From Terribacillus halophilus (GTDB taxonomy: Bacteria; Bacillota; Bacilli; Bacillales; Amphibacillaceae), in assembly GCF_900162685.1 (NCBI RefSeq), contig NZ_LT727828.1, forward strand, positions 1,675,667-1,739,666: a stretch of DNA of 64,000 bases, in the 5' to 3' direction. Position numbers and translations under genes: made by a program. The first letter of the stretch is position 1. Every line of letters begins with the position of its first letter. Positions 1 to 8,656 of this stretch are shown here, piece after piece. The notes under the pieces are model-generated. The model was given only the letters and a program-made list of their open reading frames with translations, searched no databases and was not told where the DNA came from.

Positions 1-102
1 GGAGGGGCAATTTATTACTTTAATCCGAATACAGCTACCTCACCTTGGATTTGGTCCAGACAGCAAATTAAAACGATTGGTGAGCACATTTTCTGTATGT
101 AG
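1..102 (+). CDS. sleB: Spore cortex-lytic enzyme SleB, C-terminal end (partial)
   Basis: The window opens inside a reading frame that encodes 33 residues and stops at 100-102. The residues GGAIYYFNPNTATSPWIWSR are typical of the end of SleB, the lytic transglycosylase (glucosaminidase_2/hydrolase_2 fold) that degrades spore cortex peptidoglycan during germination. The next gene, 15 bases on, is ypeB, the usual partner that stabilises SleB in the spore. The 5' part lies outside the window. The assignment rests on recall of the family C-terminus and on the ypeB neighbour. Confidence 0.88.
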   Translation, partial: GGAIYYFNPNTATSPWIWSRQQIKTIGEHIFCM

Positions 103-117
103 AAAGGAGAGCGAACA

Positions 118-1467
118 ATGTATAAATGGGTGCTAATCGGTGTACTCGCTCTTGCGCTGACAGGAACAGCGATTTGGGGTGTGAATGAACGCCGGGAAAA
201 AAATGATATTCAGATGCAAGCGGAGAATAATTATCAGCGATCCTTTCATGAACTGACCTACCGAATGGATACATTGCATGACAAAATTGGTGGTACCTTA
301 GCAATGAACTCGAGAGATTCGCTATCTCCGCAGCTGGCAGAAATATGGCGACTATCTTCAGAAGCGCACACAGACGTAGGTCAGCTGCCGCTTGCGTTAC
401 TGCCATTTGAGAAGACAGAAAAGTTTCTGACGAATATCGGTGATTTCACGTACAAGACAGCTGTTCGTGATCTTGATAAAGAGCCGCTGTCCGAAGAGGA
501 AATGCAGCGTCTGGAAAAGCTGCATGACCAGGCTGGCCAAATCAAAAACGAACTGCGAAATGTGCAAAATACAGTGCTAGGGAATAACCTGCATTGGACA
601 GATGTGGAGCTTGCGCTGTCGGATGACGAGAATGATCATTCTGATAATACGATTATCAGCAGCTTTCAATCAGTAGAGGACACGACAGGAGGTTTTTCTG
701 AAGAGAAAAATTTCAACAATGGCGCTTTGCCTTCTTCGAATGAGGAACATAAATTCGAAGGCGTTACAGGCGAACGCATCAATCAGAAACAAGCTAAAAA
801 AATAGCTGCCAATGCTTTTAATCTCAACACAATTACCGGTATTGAAGGCGGAAAATCAGGCAAAGGATCAGATGTTCCGCTTTATAGCCTTTCTTATCAG
901 AAAGATGGAGAAAGCGGCTATGCCGATGTCAGTCAAAAAGGCGGCCATATTCTGACGCTGATGATGCAACGTGAGCGAGAAGAACCGAAACTGGGATTAC
1001 ACGATGCACAGCAAAAAGCAGAGGAATTTCTGAAGAAGCAAAAGCTTTCCAACATGGAAATGGTCCAAAGCAGTCAATATGATTCGGTTGGTATTTTCTT
1101 CTTTGTCCCTGTTCAGGATGACGTTCGCATTTATGCGGATATCGTTCAAGTTAAAGTAGCTTTGGATAATGGTGATATTCTAGGACTTAATTCCCGAGAC
1201 TATTTCATGAATCACCATGAACGGCAGCTAGAAAAACCAAAGCTGACAGAAAAAGAAGCCACGGAAAATCTCAACCAAAATGTTACAGTCCAAGAAACAC
1301 ATCTTGCTTTAATTGAGAATGACACACATGAGGAAACGCTTGTCTATGAGATTATGGGAACAAGAAATAACGACACGTACAGGATCTATGTGAACGCCAA
1401 CACAGGAAAAGAAGAAGAAATCGAGAAACAGACTACAACTGAGGCAAGATTTTTGCAAACGACGTAA
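118..1467 (+). CDS. ypeB: Germination protein YpeB
   Basis: The 449-residue protein begins with a hydrophobic segment (residues about 3-21) that acts as an uncleaved anchor or signal. A coiled, charged middle part follows, and the C-terminal half carries PepSY/YPEB-type repeats. In Bacillus YpeB is needed for SleB to localise and stay intact in the dormant spore, and the two genes form a forespore-expressed pair. The spacing to sleB is 15 bases with an AAAGGAGAG ribosome binding site just before the ATG. Length matches the family (about 450). A terminator hairpin overlaps the stop codon. Confidence 0.93.
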   Translation: MYKWVLIGVLALALTGTAIWGVNERREKNDIQMQAENNYQRSFHELTYRMDTLHDKIGGTLAMNSRDSLSPQLAEIWRLSSEAHTDVGQLPLALLPFEKTEKFLTNIGDFTYKTAVRDLDKEPLSEEEMQRLEKLHDQAGQIKNELRNVQNTVLGNNLHWTDVELALSDDENDHSDNTIISSFQSVEDTTGGFSEEKNFNNGALPSSNEEHKFEGVTGERINQKQAKKIAANAFNLNTITGIEGGKSGKGSDVPLYSLSYQKDGESGYADVSQKGGHILTLMMQREREEPKLGLHDAQQKAEEFLKKQKLSNMEMVQSSQYDSVGIFFFVPVQDDVRIYADIVQVKVALDNGDILGLNSRDYFMNHHERQLEKPKLTEKEATENLNQNVTVQETHLALIENDTHEETLVYEIMGTRNNDTYRIYVNANTGKEEEIEKQTTTEARFLQTT

Positions 1468-1496
1468 GGGGAATGGCAATCAGCCTTCCCCTTTTT
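1466..1496 (+). terminator. Rho-independent terminator of sleB-ypeB
   Basis: The arms AAGGGGAA and TTCCCCTT (with an inner GGC/GCC pairing) are followed by a T run. The hairpin starts in the ypeB stop codon. Confidence 0.85.
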
Positions 1497-1552
1497 AAAT
1501 ATTTTTGCAATAATAGGAAGAAAGAACGATGTAGGGGGAAGGGGTAAGACTC

Positions 1553-2224
1553 TTGCTGAAGATAGGTAGCACTTTAGTATTAGAAAAGATAGATACAACA
1601 GATAGAGGAAAATGTGTTCGCTATCGGGCGAAGGTAATTGAATTGAAGGATGGAATGATTTATATTGACTATCCGATTAACGAACAGACAAAGCGGACAG
1701 ACATATTTCCGGTTGGGACAACCTTTAAAGCGATATACGTAACAGCAGAAAGTGCCTTTACTTTTAGTACAGAGTTAATTGGCAGAGCAATACTGACAGT
1801 ACCATCTTTAAAATTGCATATGCCAAAACCGGACGACGTCTCAAAAATTCAGAGACGGCAGTATGTCCGGATTCAAACGAGCACGGATGTGGCAATGTAT
1901 GGCGTCCAAACTGATGTCCCGCCAATCTCTTCCGTAACGGTCGATATAAGCGGTGGGGGACTTTCGCTGCTGCTGCCTGAAAAGCATGCATTTACAGAAG
2001 GAATGCAGGTAAAACTTTATATTGCGTATTATCTGCAAAAAAGCGGTCCGGCTTTTCTTGAGGCAACAGGGAGTATTGTACGTCTCGTCAAAAACGAAAG
2101 AAGCAGGAAGAATACTGCGAGCATTGAATTCGTTGAAATTCATGAGCGTGACAGGCAAGCAATCATTCGATTTTGCTTTGAGCGGCAGCGGGAACAGCGC
2201 AAAAAAGGATTGCGGATCAGGTAG
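1553..2224 (+). CDS. motI: PilZ-domain c-di-GMP receptor (MotI/YpfA family)
   Basis: The 223-residue protein has an N-terminal YcgR-like domain (about 1-95) followed by a PilZ domain. The c-di-GMP binding signature is present: RRQYVR at residues 101-106 and DISGGG at 131-136. In B. subtilis MotI (YpfA/DgrA) acts as a molecular clutch on the flagellar stator MotA when c-di-GMP is high. The TTG start at 1553 is chosen because a purine-rich GGGGGAAGGGG site lies just upstream. The position between ypeB and cmk matches ypfA in B. subtilis. Function here is inferred from family and synteny. Confidence 0.88.
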   Translation: MLKIGSTLVLEKIDTTDRGKCVRYRAKVIELKDGMIYIDYPINEQTKRTDIFPVGTTFKAIYVTAESAFTFSTELIGRAILTVPSLKLHMPKPDDVSKIQRRQYVRIQTSTDVAMYGVQTDVPPISSVTVDISGGGLSLLLPEKHAFTEGMQVKLYIAYYLQKSGPAFLEATGSIVRLVKNERSRKNTASIEFVEIHERDRQAIIRFCFERQREQRKKGLRIR

Positions 2225-2232
2225 ACTTCAAA

Positions 2233-2261
2233 TAGACCAGGACGGCAACCTATGGTATGCT
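2233..2261 (+). promoter_or_regulatory. Possible sigma-A promoter of cmk-plsC
   Basis: TAGACC (2233-2238), a 17-base spacer ending in TGG and TATGCT (2256-2261) form an extended -10 promoter in the 84-base gap before cmk. The -35 box is imperfect. Confidence 0.4.
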
Positions 2262-2308
2262 TTATGAGGTTTAATTTATGATTATGTAGAGAAAAAGGAT
2301 TGAATTAA

Positions 2309-2989
2309 ATGAACTCGAAGACAATCGCTATCGCAATTGATGGACCTGCTGCGGCAGGCAAAAGTACCGTATCCAAACTGGTTGCTAAAAAGCTGCAATT
2401 TGTTTATGTGGATACTGGAGCTATGTATCGCGCACTTACGCTTACCGCATTGGAAGCTGGTGCTGACCTGGAATCGGAGAATGCGCTGCTAACCTTGCTT
2501 CAAGGCATTGATATTGTGTTAATGCAGCATGAAGAGGGACAGAAAGTGTTCGTTAATGACAAAGATGTAACAGAAGCAATTCGTACGAATGAAGTGACAA
2601 ACCATGTATCTATCGCGGCTAAACATGCATTAGTCCGAGAAGAAATGGTAAAACGTCAGAAAAAGCTGGCTGCAAACAATGGCATCGTCATGGATGGCAG
2701 GGATATCGGCACACGTGTTCTTCCAGATGCAGAAGTCAAGATCTTTATGATTGCTTCCGTTAATGAACGGGCAGAGCGCCGTTATAAAGAAAACATTTCT
2801 AAAGGGTATGAAGCAGATTTAGAACAGCTGAAAGAGGATATTCGTCTGCGGGATAAGCTTGATTCTGAAAGAGAAGCATCACCGCTTGTCAAAGCAGAAG
2901 ATGCTGTAGAGATTGATACGACGGCACTATCAATCGAAGGTGTAGTGGATAAGATTCTTGCTGTCGTGCATGAAGCAATCGGGCGATAA
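2309..2989 (+). CDS. cmk: Cytidylate kinase
   Basis: The 226-residue enzyme phosphorylates CMP and dCMP to the diphosphates using ATP, in pyrimidine salvage and lipid turnover. The P-loop GPAAAGKST is at residues 12-20, the substrate loop DTGAMYR at 35-41, and the MDGRDIGT signature near residue 128. Full length for the bacterial family (about 224). plsC follows after 12 bases, so the two are likely cotranscribed, as in related bacilli. Confidence 0.96.
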   Translation: MNSKTIAIAIDGPAAAGKSTVSKLVAKKLQFVYVDTGAMYRALTLTALEAGADLESENALLTLLQGIDIVLMQHEEGQKVFVNDKDVTEAIRTNEVTNHVSIAAKHALVREEMVKRQKKLAANNGIVMDGRDIGTRVLPDAEVKIFMIASVNERAERRYKENISKGYEADLEQLKEDIRLRDKLDSEREASPLVKAEDAVEIDTTALSIEGVVDKILAVVHEAIGR

Positions 2990-3001
2990 GGAGAGAATAT
3001 T

Positions 3002-3583
3002 ATGTCATTATACACTTTTGGCAAGATGGTAGTCAGCACTGTCCTTTATCCCGTATTCCGCATTAAAGTATACGGGAAAGAACATGTTCCGAAAGAAGGT
3101 CCGGTGCTCGTATGTTCCAACCATATTTCCAATTTTGATCCGCCTGTCCTTGGCATTACCTGTCCGCGTGACATTGCATTCATGGGAAAAAGCGAATTAT
3201 TCAAGTTCAAGCCGCTTGGATGGCTCATGAAGAATTTAAATGTATTCCCAGTCAAACGCGGTATGCAGGACCGATCCGCTTTGCGAGTCGGATTGGATTT
3301 ACTCGCAGAAGGCAAAACGATGGGGCTATTTCCGGAAGGAACGCGAAGTAAGGACGGAACGCTTGGTGCACCGCTACCGGGCATTGGTTTTTTTGCCATG
3401 CGTTCAGAAGCAAAAGTTGTTCCATGTGCGATTATCGGCTCTTATAAAGGGGTAAAGCCATTAAAGGTCATCTATGGTCCGCCAATTGACATGCAGGAAT
3501 TACGCGAAAGGAAAGCGCCTGCCAAGGAAGTGTCACAAGCGATTATGGATGAAATACAACTTCTAATAAATGAGCATGTCTGA
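3002..3583 (+). CDS. plsC: 1-acyl-sn-glycerol-3-phosphate acyltransferase (PlsC family)
   Basis: The 193-residue membrane-associated enzyme acylates lysophosphatidic acid to phosphatidic acid in phospholipid synthesis. The catalytic NHxxxxD motif is NHISNFD at residues 40-46 and the substrate motif PEGTRS is at 111-116. The start has a TAAGGAGAG site overlapping the cmk stop. A second, more distant acyltransferase of this superfamily sits in the carotenoid operon at 54.7 kb. Confidence 0.92.
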   Translation: MSLYTFGKMVVSTVLYPVFRIKVYGKEHVPKEGPVLVCSNHISNFDPPVLGITCPRDIAFMGKSELFKFKPLGWLMKNLNVFPVKRGMQDRSALRVGLDLLAEGKTMGLFPEGTRSKDGTLGAPLPGIGFFAMRSEAKVVPCAIIGSYKGVKPLKVIYGPPIDMQELRERKAPAKEVSQAIMDEIQLLINEHV

Positions 3584-3694
3584 TAGAGACCCTATCACTT
3601 GACAAATATCCTCAAATGTTAGAAGTTAGAAAAAAGGACATTTCTATGTTTTTTTACTTATGTTTTGTCTCGTAAACTGAAGGAGGTCTCTTTG

Positions 3695-4840
3695 ATGGAT
3701 GAAATGAATGAGCAAGCTACGGATTTCAAAGAATTGTCTGTAGGCGATACTGTAACCGGTAAAGTGGTGAAAGTGGAAGATAAACAAGCTTTGGTAGACA
3801 TTGGCTACAAAGTGGAAGGTATCCTGCCGATCAGCGAAGTATCCAGTCTTCATGTTGAGCATGCTGCTGATGCAGTAAGCGAAGGTGAAGAGTTGACACT
3901 AAAAGTGAAAAAAGTAGACGATGAGGAAGTCGTTCTATCCAAGCGCGCAGTTACTGCGGAACTTGCTTGGGACGATTTGGAAGCGAAATTCGAGTCCGGT
4001 GAGGTCTTTGAAGCAGAAGTGAAAGAAGTCGTAAAAGGCGGTCTTGTTGTAGACGTCGGTCTGCGCGGATTCATCCCTGCTTCCCTTGTGGAAACATACT
4101 TTGTCGAAGAGTTCGACGAATACAAAGGTAAACCGCTTACGTTGAAAGTAGTAGAACTGGATCGCGAACAGAATCGTGTGATCCTTTCTCACCGTGCAGT
4201 TATTGAAGAAGAAGAATCTTCCAAGAAACAGGATGTATTAGATAGCTTGGAAGCAGGTCAAGTGATTGACGGCACGGTACAGCGTCTGACTGATTTTGGT
4301 GTATTCGTTGGTATTGGCGGAGGCATCGATGGTTTAGTACACATCTCCCAGCTTTCTCATGAGCATGTCGAAAAAGCATCGGATGTGGTAACAGAAGGTC
4401 AGGAGATCAAAGTTAAAGTACTTGGTGTGGATAAAGAAAACGAGCGAATCAGCTTATCCTTGAAAGAAACACTCCCTGGACCATGGGAAAACATCGGAGG
4501 ACGTGCAAAAGCAGGTGACGTTCTGGATGGAGAAGTGAAGCGCCTTGTTAGCTTTGGTGCATTCGTTGAAGTCTTCCCTGGTATTGAAGGGCTTGTCCAT
4601 ATTTCCCAAATTGCGAACCGTCATATCGGTACGCCGCAGGAAGTACTTGAGCCAGGTCAGCAGGTACAAGTAAAAGTACTTGATGTCAACGAAGCTGAAA
4701 AACGCATGAGCTTGAGCATCAAAGAATTGGAACAAGATGAAAATAACGCTGTCATCAAGGAATACGAGAAGGAAGAAGAGCATTCTGGCTTCCAGCTCGG
4801 CGATATCCTCGGTGATAAACTGAATAAGTACAAGCAATAA
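3695..4840 (+). CDS. ypfD: 30S ribosomal protein S1 homologue YpfD (four S1 domains)
   Basis: The ATG at 3695 is preferred over an in-frame TTG 30 bases upstream because the AAGGAGG site lies directly before it. This gives 381 residues, the length of B. subtilis YpfD. Four S1 RNA-binding domains run at roughly 17-80, 100-170, 188-257 and 272-342, the last two with the typical FGVFV/FGAFV and GLVHISQ motifs. Low-GC Gram-positive S1 homologues have fewer repeats than E. coli S1 and are not always stably ribosome bound. A strong terminator follows at once. Confidence 0.94.
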   Translation: MDEMNEQATDFKELSVGDTVTGKVVKVEDKQALVDIGYKVEGILPISEVSSLHVEHAADAVSEGEELTLKVKKVDDEEVVLSKRAVTAELAWDDLEAKFESGEVFEAEVKEVVKGGLVVDVGLRGFIPASLVETYFVEEFDEYKGKPLTLKVVELDREQNRVILSHRAVIEEEESSKKQDVLDSLEAGQVIDGTVQRLTDFGVFVGIGGGIDGLVHISQLSHEHVEKASDVVTEGQEIKVKVLGVDKENERISLSLKETLPGPWENIGGRAKAGDVLDGEVKRLVSFGAFVEVFPGIEGLVHISQIANRHIGTPQEVLEPGQQVQVKVLDVNEAEKRMSLSIKELEQDENNAVIKEYEKEEEHSGFQLGDILGDKLNKYKQ

Positions 4841-4848
4841 GTGAAAAA

Positions 4849-4878
4849 CACGGCAGCTAAAGCTGCCGTGTTTTTTTT
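4849..4878 (+). terminator. Rho-independent terminator after ypfD
   Basis: Perfect arms CACGGCAG and CTGCCGTG with a six-base loop are followed by eight Ts. Confidence 0.93.
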
Positions 4879-4937
4879 GTGTTAGCGTATAGTTTTTCTC
4901 CTTACTAGTCATAATGCAGATAAAAGGAGGAGTGAAG

Positions 4938-5528
4938 ATGGAGGGCTTTTATTTTTATTGGGCATGCTGGATCAGCTGGGTTCTTGTGACCTTTTTTATG
5001 CGGCACTCACTCGCGCGGACTTTATTTGCTTTAGCCATCCTGCTTACTATTTCTGTTTCCGGTTTTTCTATGGACCTTGCTGGTCACCGTATTTTTGCAA
5101 CCGTATTTTTGCTCGCTGTAATCGGCTACTTATTTATTTTTTCCAGCAAACGCGTCGGACGCGGTACGTTTGGCAGTATATGTATTGGAGTCGGTTATGC
5201 AGGTTTACTCCTATGGGAACTCACAAACCCAGTAGCTATACTTTTACCAAGAACTTTGTTATTTGCACTGCTCCTATTTGCGCTTGCTTTCTATCTGACA
5301 AGAGATATGTATTTGCAGATTGGCATTATTTGTGTCGGTTTCGCCGTTGGGGAAGTCGTTTATTTATTATTACTGAATATGTATGGTCTGTATCAGGAGG
5401 CAGGCAACTTCAAAGCTATGGATGTGCTAGGCGTGACAATGCTGCTTTTAATAGGCACCCAACTTCTCTATAAACTAAGACATTATTTGCGGAAAAAGTC
5501 GAAATGGACAACCGGCAGCAGCAGTTGA
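4938..5528 (+). CDS. yphA: Integral membrane protein YphA
   Basis: The ATG at 4938, preceded by AAAGGAGGAGTG, gives a 196-residue, strongly hydrophobic protein with about six predicted membrane spans and a basic C-terminal tail. B. subtilis YphA (about 199 residues) has the same position just before der. Its function is unknown. No soluble domain or catalytic motif can be seen. In B. subtilis fni (ypgA) sits between ypfD and yphA; here that slot is empty and the isomerase gene is in the carotenoid operon. Confidence 0.75.
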   Translation: MEGFYFYWACWISWVLVTFFMRHSLARTLFALAILLTISVSGFSMDLAGHRIFATVFLLAVIGYLFIFSSKRVGRGTFGSICIGVGYAGLLLWELTNPVAILLPRTLLFALLLFALAFYLTRDMYLQIGIICVGFAVGEVVYLLLLNMYGLYQEAGNFKAMDVLGVTMLLLIGTQLLYKLRHYLRKKSKWTTGSSS

Positions 5529-5633
5529 TGTCGAAAAAGATTGTTTCCACATGGTGCTTTTGCTAGAATAAAACAGTTAGGTTGCATGTGGAGAACCAGC
5601 ATATAAAGGAAAGTAGGAAAGGATGTTCCTTTC

Positions 5634-6944
5634 ATGAGGAAATCAGTAGTTGCCATCGTAGGCAGACCAAACGTAGGAAAATCAACGATATTCAACCGTC
5701 TTGCCGGGGAAAGGATTTCAATTGTAGAAGATACCCCAGGTGTGACTCGTGACAGAATCTACACAGAAGCGGAATGGCTGAACCAGCCGTTTAACATAAT
5801 TGATACAGGCGGTATCGAGATTGGTGATGCGCCGTTCTTAGTAGAAATCAGAGAACAGGCAGAGCTTGCTATTCAAGAAGCAGATGTCATTGTGTTCATG
5901 GTGAATGGACGTGAAGGAATTACAGGAGCGGATGAAGAAGTGGCAAAAATTCTCTTCCGTTCTAACAAACCAGTTGTACTGGCAGTTAACAAAGTGGACA
6001 ACCCAGAAATGCGCGATCAGATTTATGAGTTTTACAGCTTAGGGTTCGGGGAACCGTTTCCAATATCCGGAACACACGGCTTAGGACTTGGAGATCTGCT
6101 GGATGCTGTCGTTGGACACTTCCCAGAACGTGCGGAGATGGTGGAAGATGAAGAAACAATTCACTTCAGCTTAATCGGCCGTCCGAACGTAGGAAAATCA
6201 TCTCTTGTGAATGCATTGCTTAACCAAGACCGTGTTATCGTTAGTGACGTTGCGGGTACTACTCGTGATGCGGTTGACTCAACATTCACACGTGAAGACC
6301 AGGATTTTGTCATTATCGATACTGCTGGAATGCGTAAACGAGGAAAAGTATATGAAACGACCGAGAAATATAGTATTTTGCGAGCTTTGAAGGCCATTGA
6401 GCGGTCGGATGTTGTGCTTGTCTTAATTAATGCCGAAGAAGGTATTATTGAGCAGGACAAAAAAATCGCAGGATATGCACATGATGCAGGTAAAGCAATT
6501 GTTATTGTTGTAAATAAATGGGATACAGTCGAGTCGGACGAGAAGAAAATGAAAGAATTCACGGACGAGGTCAGAGCGCATTTCCTTTATCTTGACTATG
6601 CACCGATTGTTTTCTTGTCTGCCAAAACGAAAAAGCGTATTCATACACTCATGCCCGCTATTTTGACAGCGAGTGAGAATCACGCGAAACGCATTCAGAC
6701 AAACGTTCTAAATGATGTCATTATGGATGCTTTAGCAATGAATCCGGCACCAACTTATAAGGGCCAGCGCTTGAAAGTGCTTTATGCGACACAAGTAGCA
6801 GTCAAGCCGCCAGCTTTTGCCGTATTCGTAAACGACCCAGAATTAATGCACTTCTCTTATGTCCGTTTCTTAGAGAATCGGATCAGAGAAGCATTCGGAT
6901 TCACAGGAACACCAATCAAGATCTTCCCGAGAAGAAGGTCTTAA
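5634..6944 (+). CDS. der: Ribosome-assembly GTPase Der (EngA)
   Basis: The 436-residue protein has two tandem GTPase domains and a C-terminal KH-like domain. P-loops GRPNVGKST (residues 10-18) and GRPNVGKSS (about 180) are each followed by DTPG/DTAG and NKxD motifs. Der is essential for 50S subunit maturation. The length equals that of B. subtilis Der. The start is the ATG at 5634 after an AGGAAAGG site. Confidence 0.97.
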   Translation: MRKSVVAIVGRPNVGKSTIFNRLAGERISIVEDTPGVTRDRIYTEAEWLNQPFNIIDTGGIEIGDAPFLVEIREQAELAIQEADVIVFMVNGREGITGADEEVAKILFRSNKPVVLAVNKVDNPEMRDQIYEFYSLGFGEPFPISGTHGLGLGDLLDAVVGHFPERAEMVEDEETIHFSLIGRPNVGKSSLVNALLNQDRVIVSDVAGTTRDAVDSTFTREDQDFVIIDTAGMRKRGKVYETTEKYSILRALKAIERSDVVLVLINAEEGIIEQDKKIAGYAHDAGKAIVIVVNKWDTVESDEKKMKEFTDEVRAHFLYLDYAPIVFLSAKTKKRIHTLMPAILTASENHAKRIQTNVLNDVIMDALAMNPAPTYKGQRLKVLYATQVAVKPPAFAVFVNDPELMHFSYVRFLENRIREAFGFTGTPIKIFPRRRS

Positions 6945-6965
6945 CCAATAACGAGGAGGATACTT

Positions 6966-8000
6966 ATGCCGAAACAGATAGCAGTACTCGGAGCTGGCAG
7001 CTGGGGAACTGCCCTTGCCATGGTCTTAGCGGATAATGGTCATAATGTGAGGCTCTGGTCGCATAATCCTAATCAAGTTGCTAGCATGAACGCTACACAT
7101 CAGAATGAGAAATACCTTCCGGGCATTGTACTGCCTGAAGGTATTACTGCTTATGAGGCGATAGAAGAAGCTGTGCGCGATGCAGCAGCGGTCATCTTAG
7201 TCGTTCCTGCTAAAGCTATACGAGAAGTGGCAGCAAAACTTGCTGCGCATGTACCAGCAGATGCTGTTATTGCCCACGCGACAAAGGGAATTGAACCAAA
7301 AACAAGCAAACGGGTATCTGAAATGATAGAAGAGGAACTGCAGGAAGTGGATCACCGTCCTGTTGTCGTTCTCTCTGGTCCAAGCCATGCCGAGGAAGTT
7401 GCCAAACGGCAGCCAACGACACTTAGTGCATCTTCTGTCGATATGGAAGAAGCGCAGAAGATACAAGAGCTCTTCATGAACGAGAATTTCAGAGTATATA
7501 CGATTACCGACATGGTAGGAGTAGAATTCGGCGGTTCTCTTAAAAATATAATTGCATTAGGCGCAGGCATTTCGGATGGTCTTGGTTATGGAGATAATGC
7601 GAAAGCTGCATTAATCACACGCGGACTAGCAGAAATCGCACGTCTAGGTACGAAGCTCGGAGCCAACCCGCTTACATTTATCGGACTTTCCGGTATGGGA
7701 GATTTGATTGTGACGTGTACGAGTGTGCACAGCCGCAACTGGCGCACCGGTAATATGCTTGGTAAAGGAATGACTCTGGAAGAAGCATTGGACCAAATGG
7801 GGATGGCTGTTGAAGGTGTGCGAACGACAGAAGCAGTTGCCGAGCTTGCCCAGCAGGCTGGTGTGGAGATGCCAATTACGCAAGGTATTAACCAAGTCCT
7901 CTTCCATGGTGCGAAGGCAAAGGATATTGTTGATCAATTGATGACAAGACTACCGAAGCATGAAATGAACGATCTTCAAAATGTATTGAATGCACGCTAA
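6966..8000 (+). CDS. gpsA: NAD(P)H-dependent glycerol-3-phosphate dehydrogenase
   Basis: The 344-residue cytosolic enzyme reduces dihydroxyacetone phosphate to sn-glycerol 3-phosphate for phospholipid synthesis. The Rossmann motif GAGSWGTALA is at residues 8-17 and the catalytic lysine region GGSLKNIIALGAG is in the middle of the protein. A GAGGAGG site precedes the ATG, 21 bases after der, so der-gpsA probably form one transcript. Confidence 0.97.
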   Translation: MPKQIAVLGAGSWGTALAMVLADNGHNVRLWSHNPNQVASMNATHQNEKYLPGIVLPEGITAYEAIEEAVRDAAAVILVVPAKAIREVAAKLAAHVPADAVIAHATKGIEPKTSKRVSEMIEEELQEVDHRPVVVLSGPSHAEEVAKRQPTTLSASSVDMEEAQKIQELFMNENFRVYTITDMVGVEFGGSLKNIIALGAGISDGLGYGDNAKAALITRGLAEIARLGTKLGANPLTFIGLSGMGDLIVTCTSVHSRNWRTGNMLGKGMTLEEALDQMGMAVEGVRTTEAVAELAQQAGVEMPITQGINQVLFHGAKAKDIVDQLMTRLPKHEMNDLQNVLNAR

Positions 8001-8026
8001 CCTTTTTTCACTTCTTGCATATACTG
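8000..8026 (+). promoter_or_regulatory. Candidate sigma-K promoter for spoVIF
   Basis: AC (8000-8001), 16 bases, then CATATACTG (8018-8026) resembles the mother-cell sigma-K pattern AC-N16/17-CATANNNTA, with one mismatch at the last base. It lies in the 57-base gap before spoVIF, whose B. subtilis counterpart is a late mother-cell gene. Confidence 0.4.
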
Positions 8027-8057
8027 TTTCGTAGTTAAACTGCAAGGAGGAATTAAC

Positions 8058-8318
8058 GTGGCGGACTTTCAGAAAAACTTGATTGATCAGATCCAAAAGA
8101 AATCTAATGTCAAGGCTGATGATATCTATAAGGTGGCTAACTCTGTAAAAAGTGCGAATTTCCAAGATGAAGCGACTGTTCGCGGTCTGGTAAAGCAGCT
8201 GGCTGCAATGGCGGGCAAACCGCTGACACCAGAAAAAGAAGACAAAATCGTTAAAGCGATTGTCGGAAACAACATGCCAGCGGATATGAACACGCTAAGT
8301 AAGTTTTTTAAAAACTAA
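8058..8318 (+). CDS. spoVIF: Stage VI sporulation protein F
   Basis: The 86-residue protein matches SpoVIF (YjcC) along its whole length by recall: an N-terminal segment with QKKSNVKADDIYKVANSV, a central GKPLTPEKEDKIV and a C-terminal DMNTLSKFF. In B. subtilis SpoVIF is needed for coat assembly late in sporulation. The start is a GTG with a strong AAGGAGG site. In several non-subtilis bacilli this gene sits between gpsA and spoIVA, as here; in B. subtilis it is at another locus. Confidence 0.88.
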   Translation: MADFQKNLIDQIQKKSNVKADDIYKVANSVKSANFQDEATVRGLVKQLAAMAGKPLTPEKEDKIVKAIVGNNMPADMNTLSKFFKN

Positions 8319-8426
8319 GAAGCGTGAAATGGGCAGAACAACTTACCATCCCTCGCCCTTTACGCATAAACTAACTCGCACCAGCATATTTTTCTAGGTT
8401 GCCTTAGGTATATTTAGTCTCTTTTG

Positions 8427-8455
8427 AGAAGAAGCTTTCGCTTCTTCTTTTTTTT
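8427..8455 (+). terminator. Rho-independent terminator downstream of spoVIF
   Basis: Arms AGAAGAAG and CTTCTTCT enclose CTTTCG and run into a T tract. Confidence 0.85.
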
Positions 8456-8571
8456 ATAGGTATGATCCTAAATCTTGGCGCATAGATTACGGCAGAGGGC
8501 AATATGCTGTTCGTCCTTTCCTGCAAAAATTAGCCCTTGATGCCAGCAGGCAAGGAATCCATTATTTCTAG
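8428..8571 (+). pseudogene. Unexplained coding-like remnant upstream of spoIVA
   Basis: Within the 338-base gap between spoVIF and spoIVA one frame stays open to a TAG at 8569-8571. Its last 37 codons read like a protein, for example YDPKSWRIDYGRG and VRPFLQKLALDASRQGIHYF. There is no start codon or ribosome binding site, and the frame runs back into the spoVIF terminator. I do not recognise the family. It may be the 3' remnant of a lost gene or chance. Confidence 0.22.
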
Positions 8572-8600
8572 CATATTTGGATAGGACAACATCATAAACT
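8571..8600 (+). promoter_or_regulatory. Sigma-E promoter of spoIVA
   Basis: GCATATT (8571-8577), 15 bases, then CATAAACT (8593-8600) closely fits the sigma-E pattern KMATATT-N14/15-CATACAHT. spoIVA is a known sigma-E gene in B. subtilis. Confidence 0.7.
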
Positions 8601-8656
8601 GCTAGTGTATGTAGCTAAGACTGTCCATGCATCGAATTAGATCGGGAGGGGATCTT

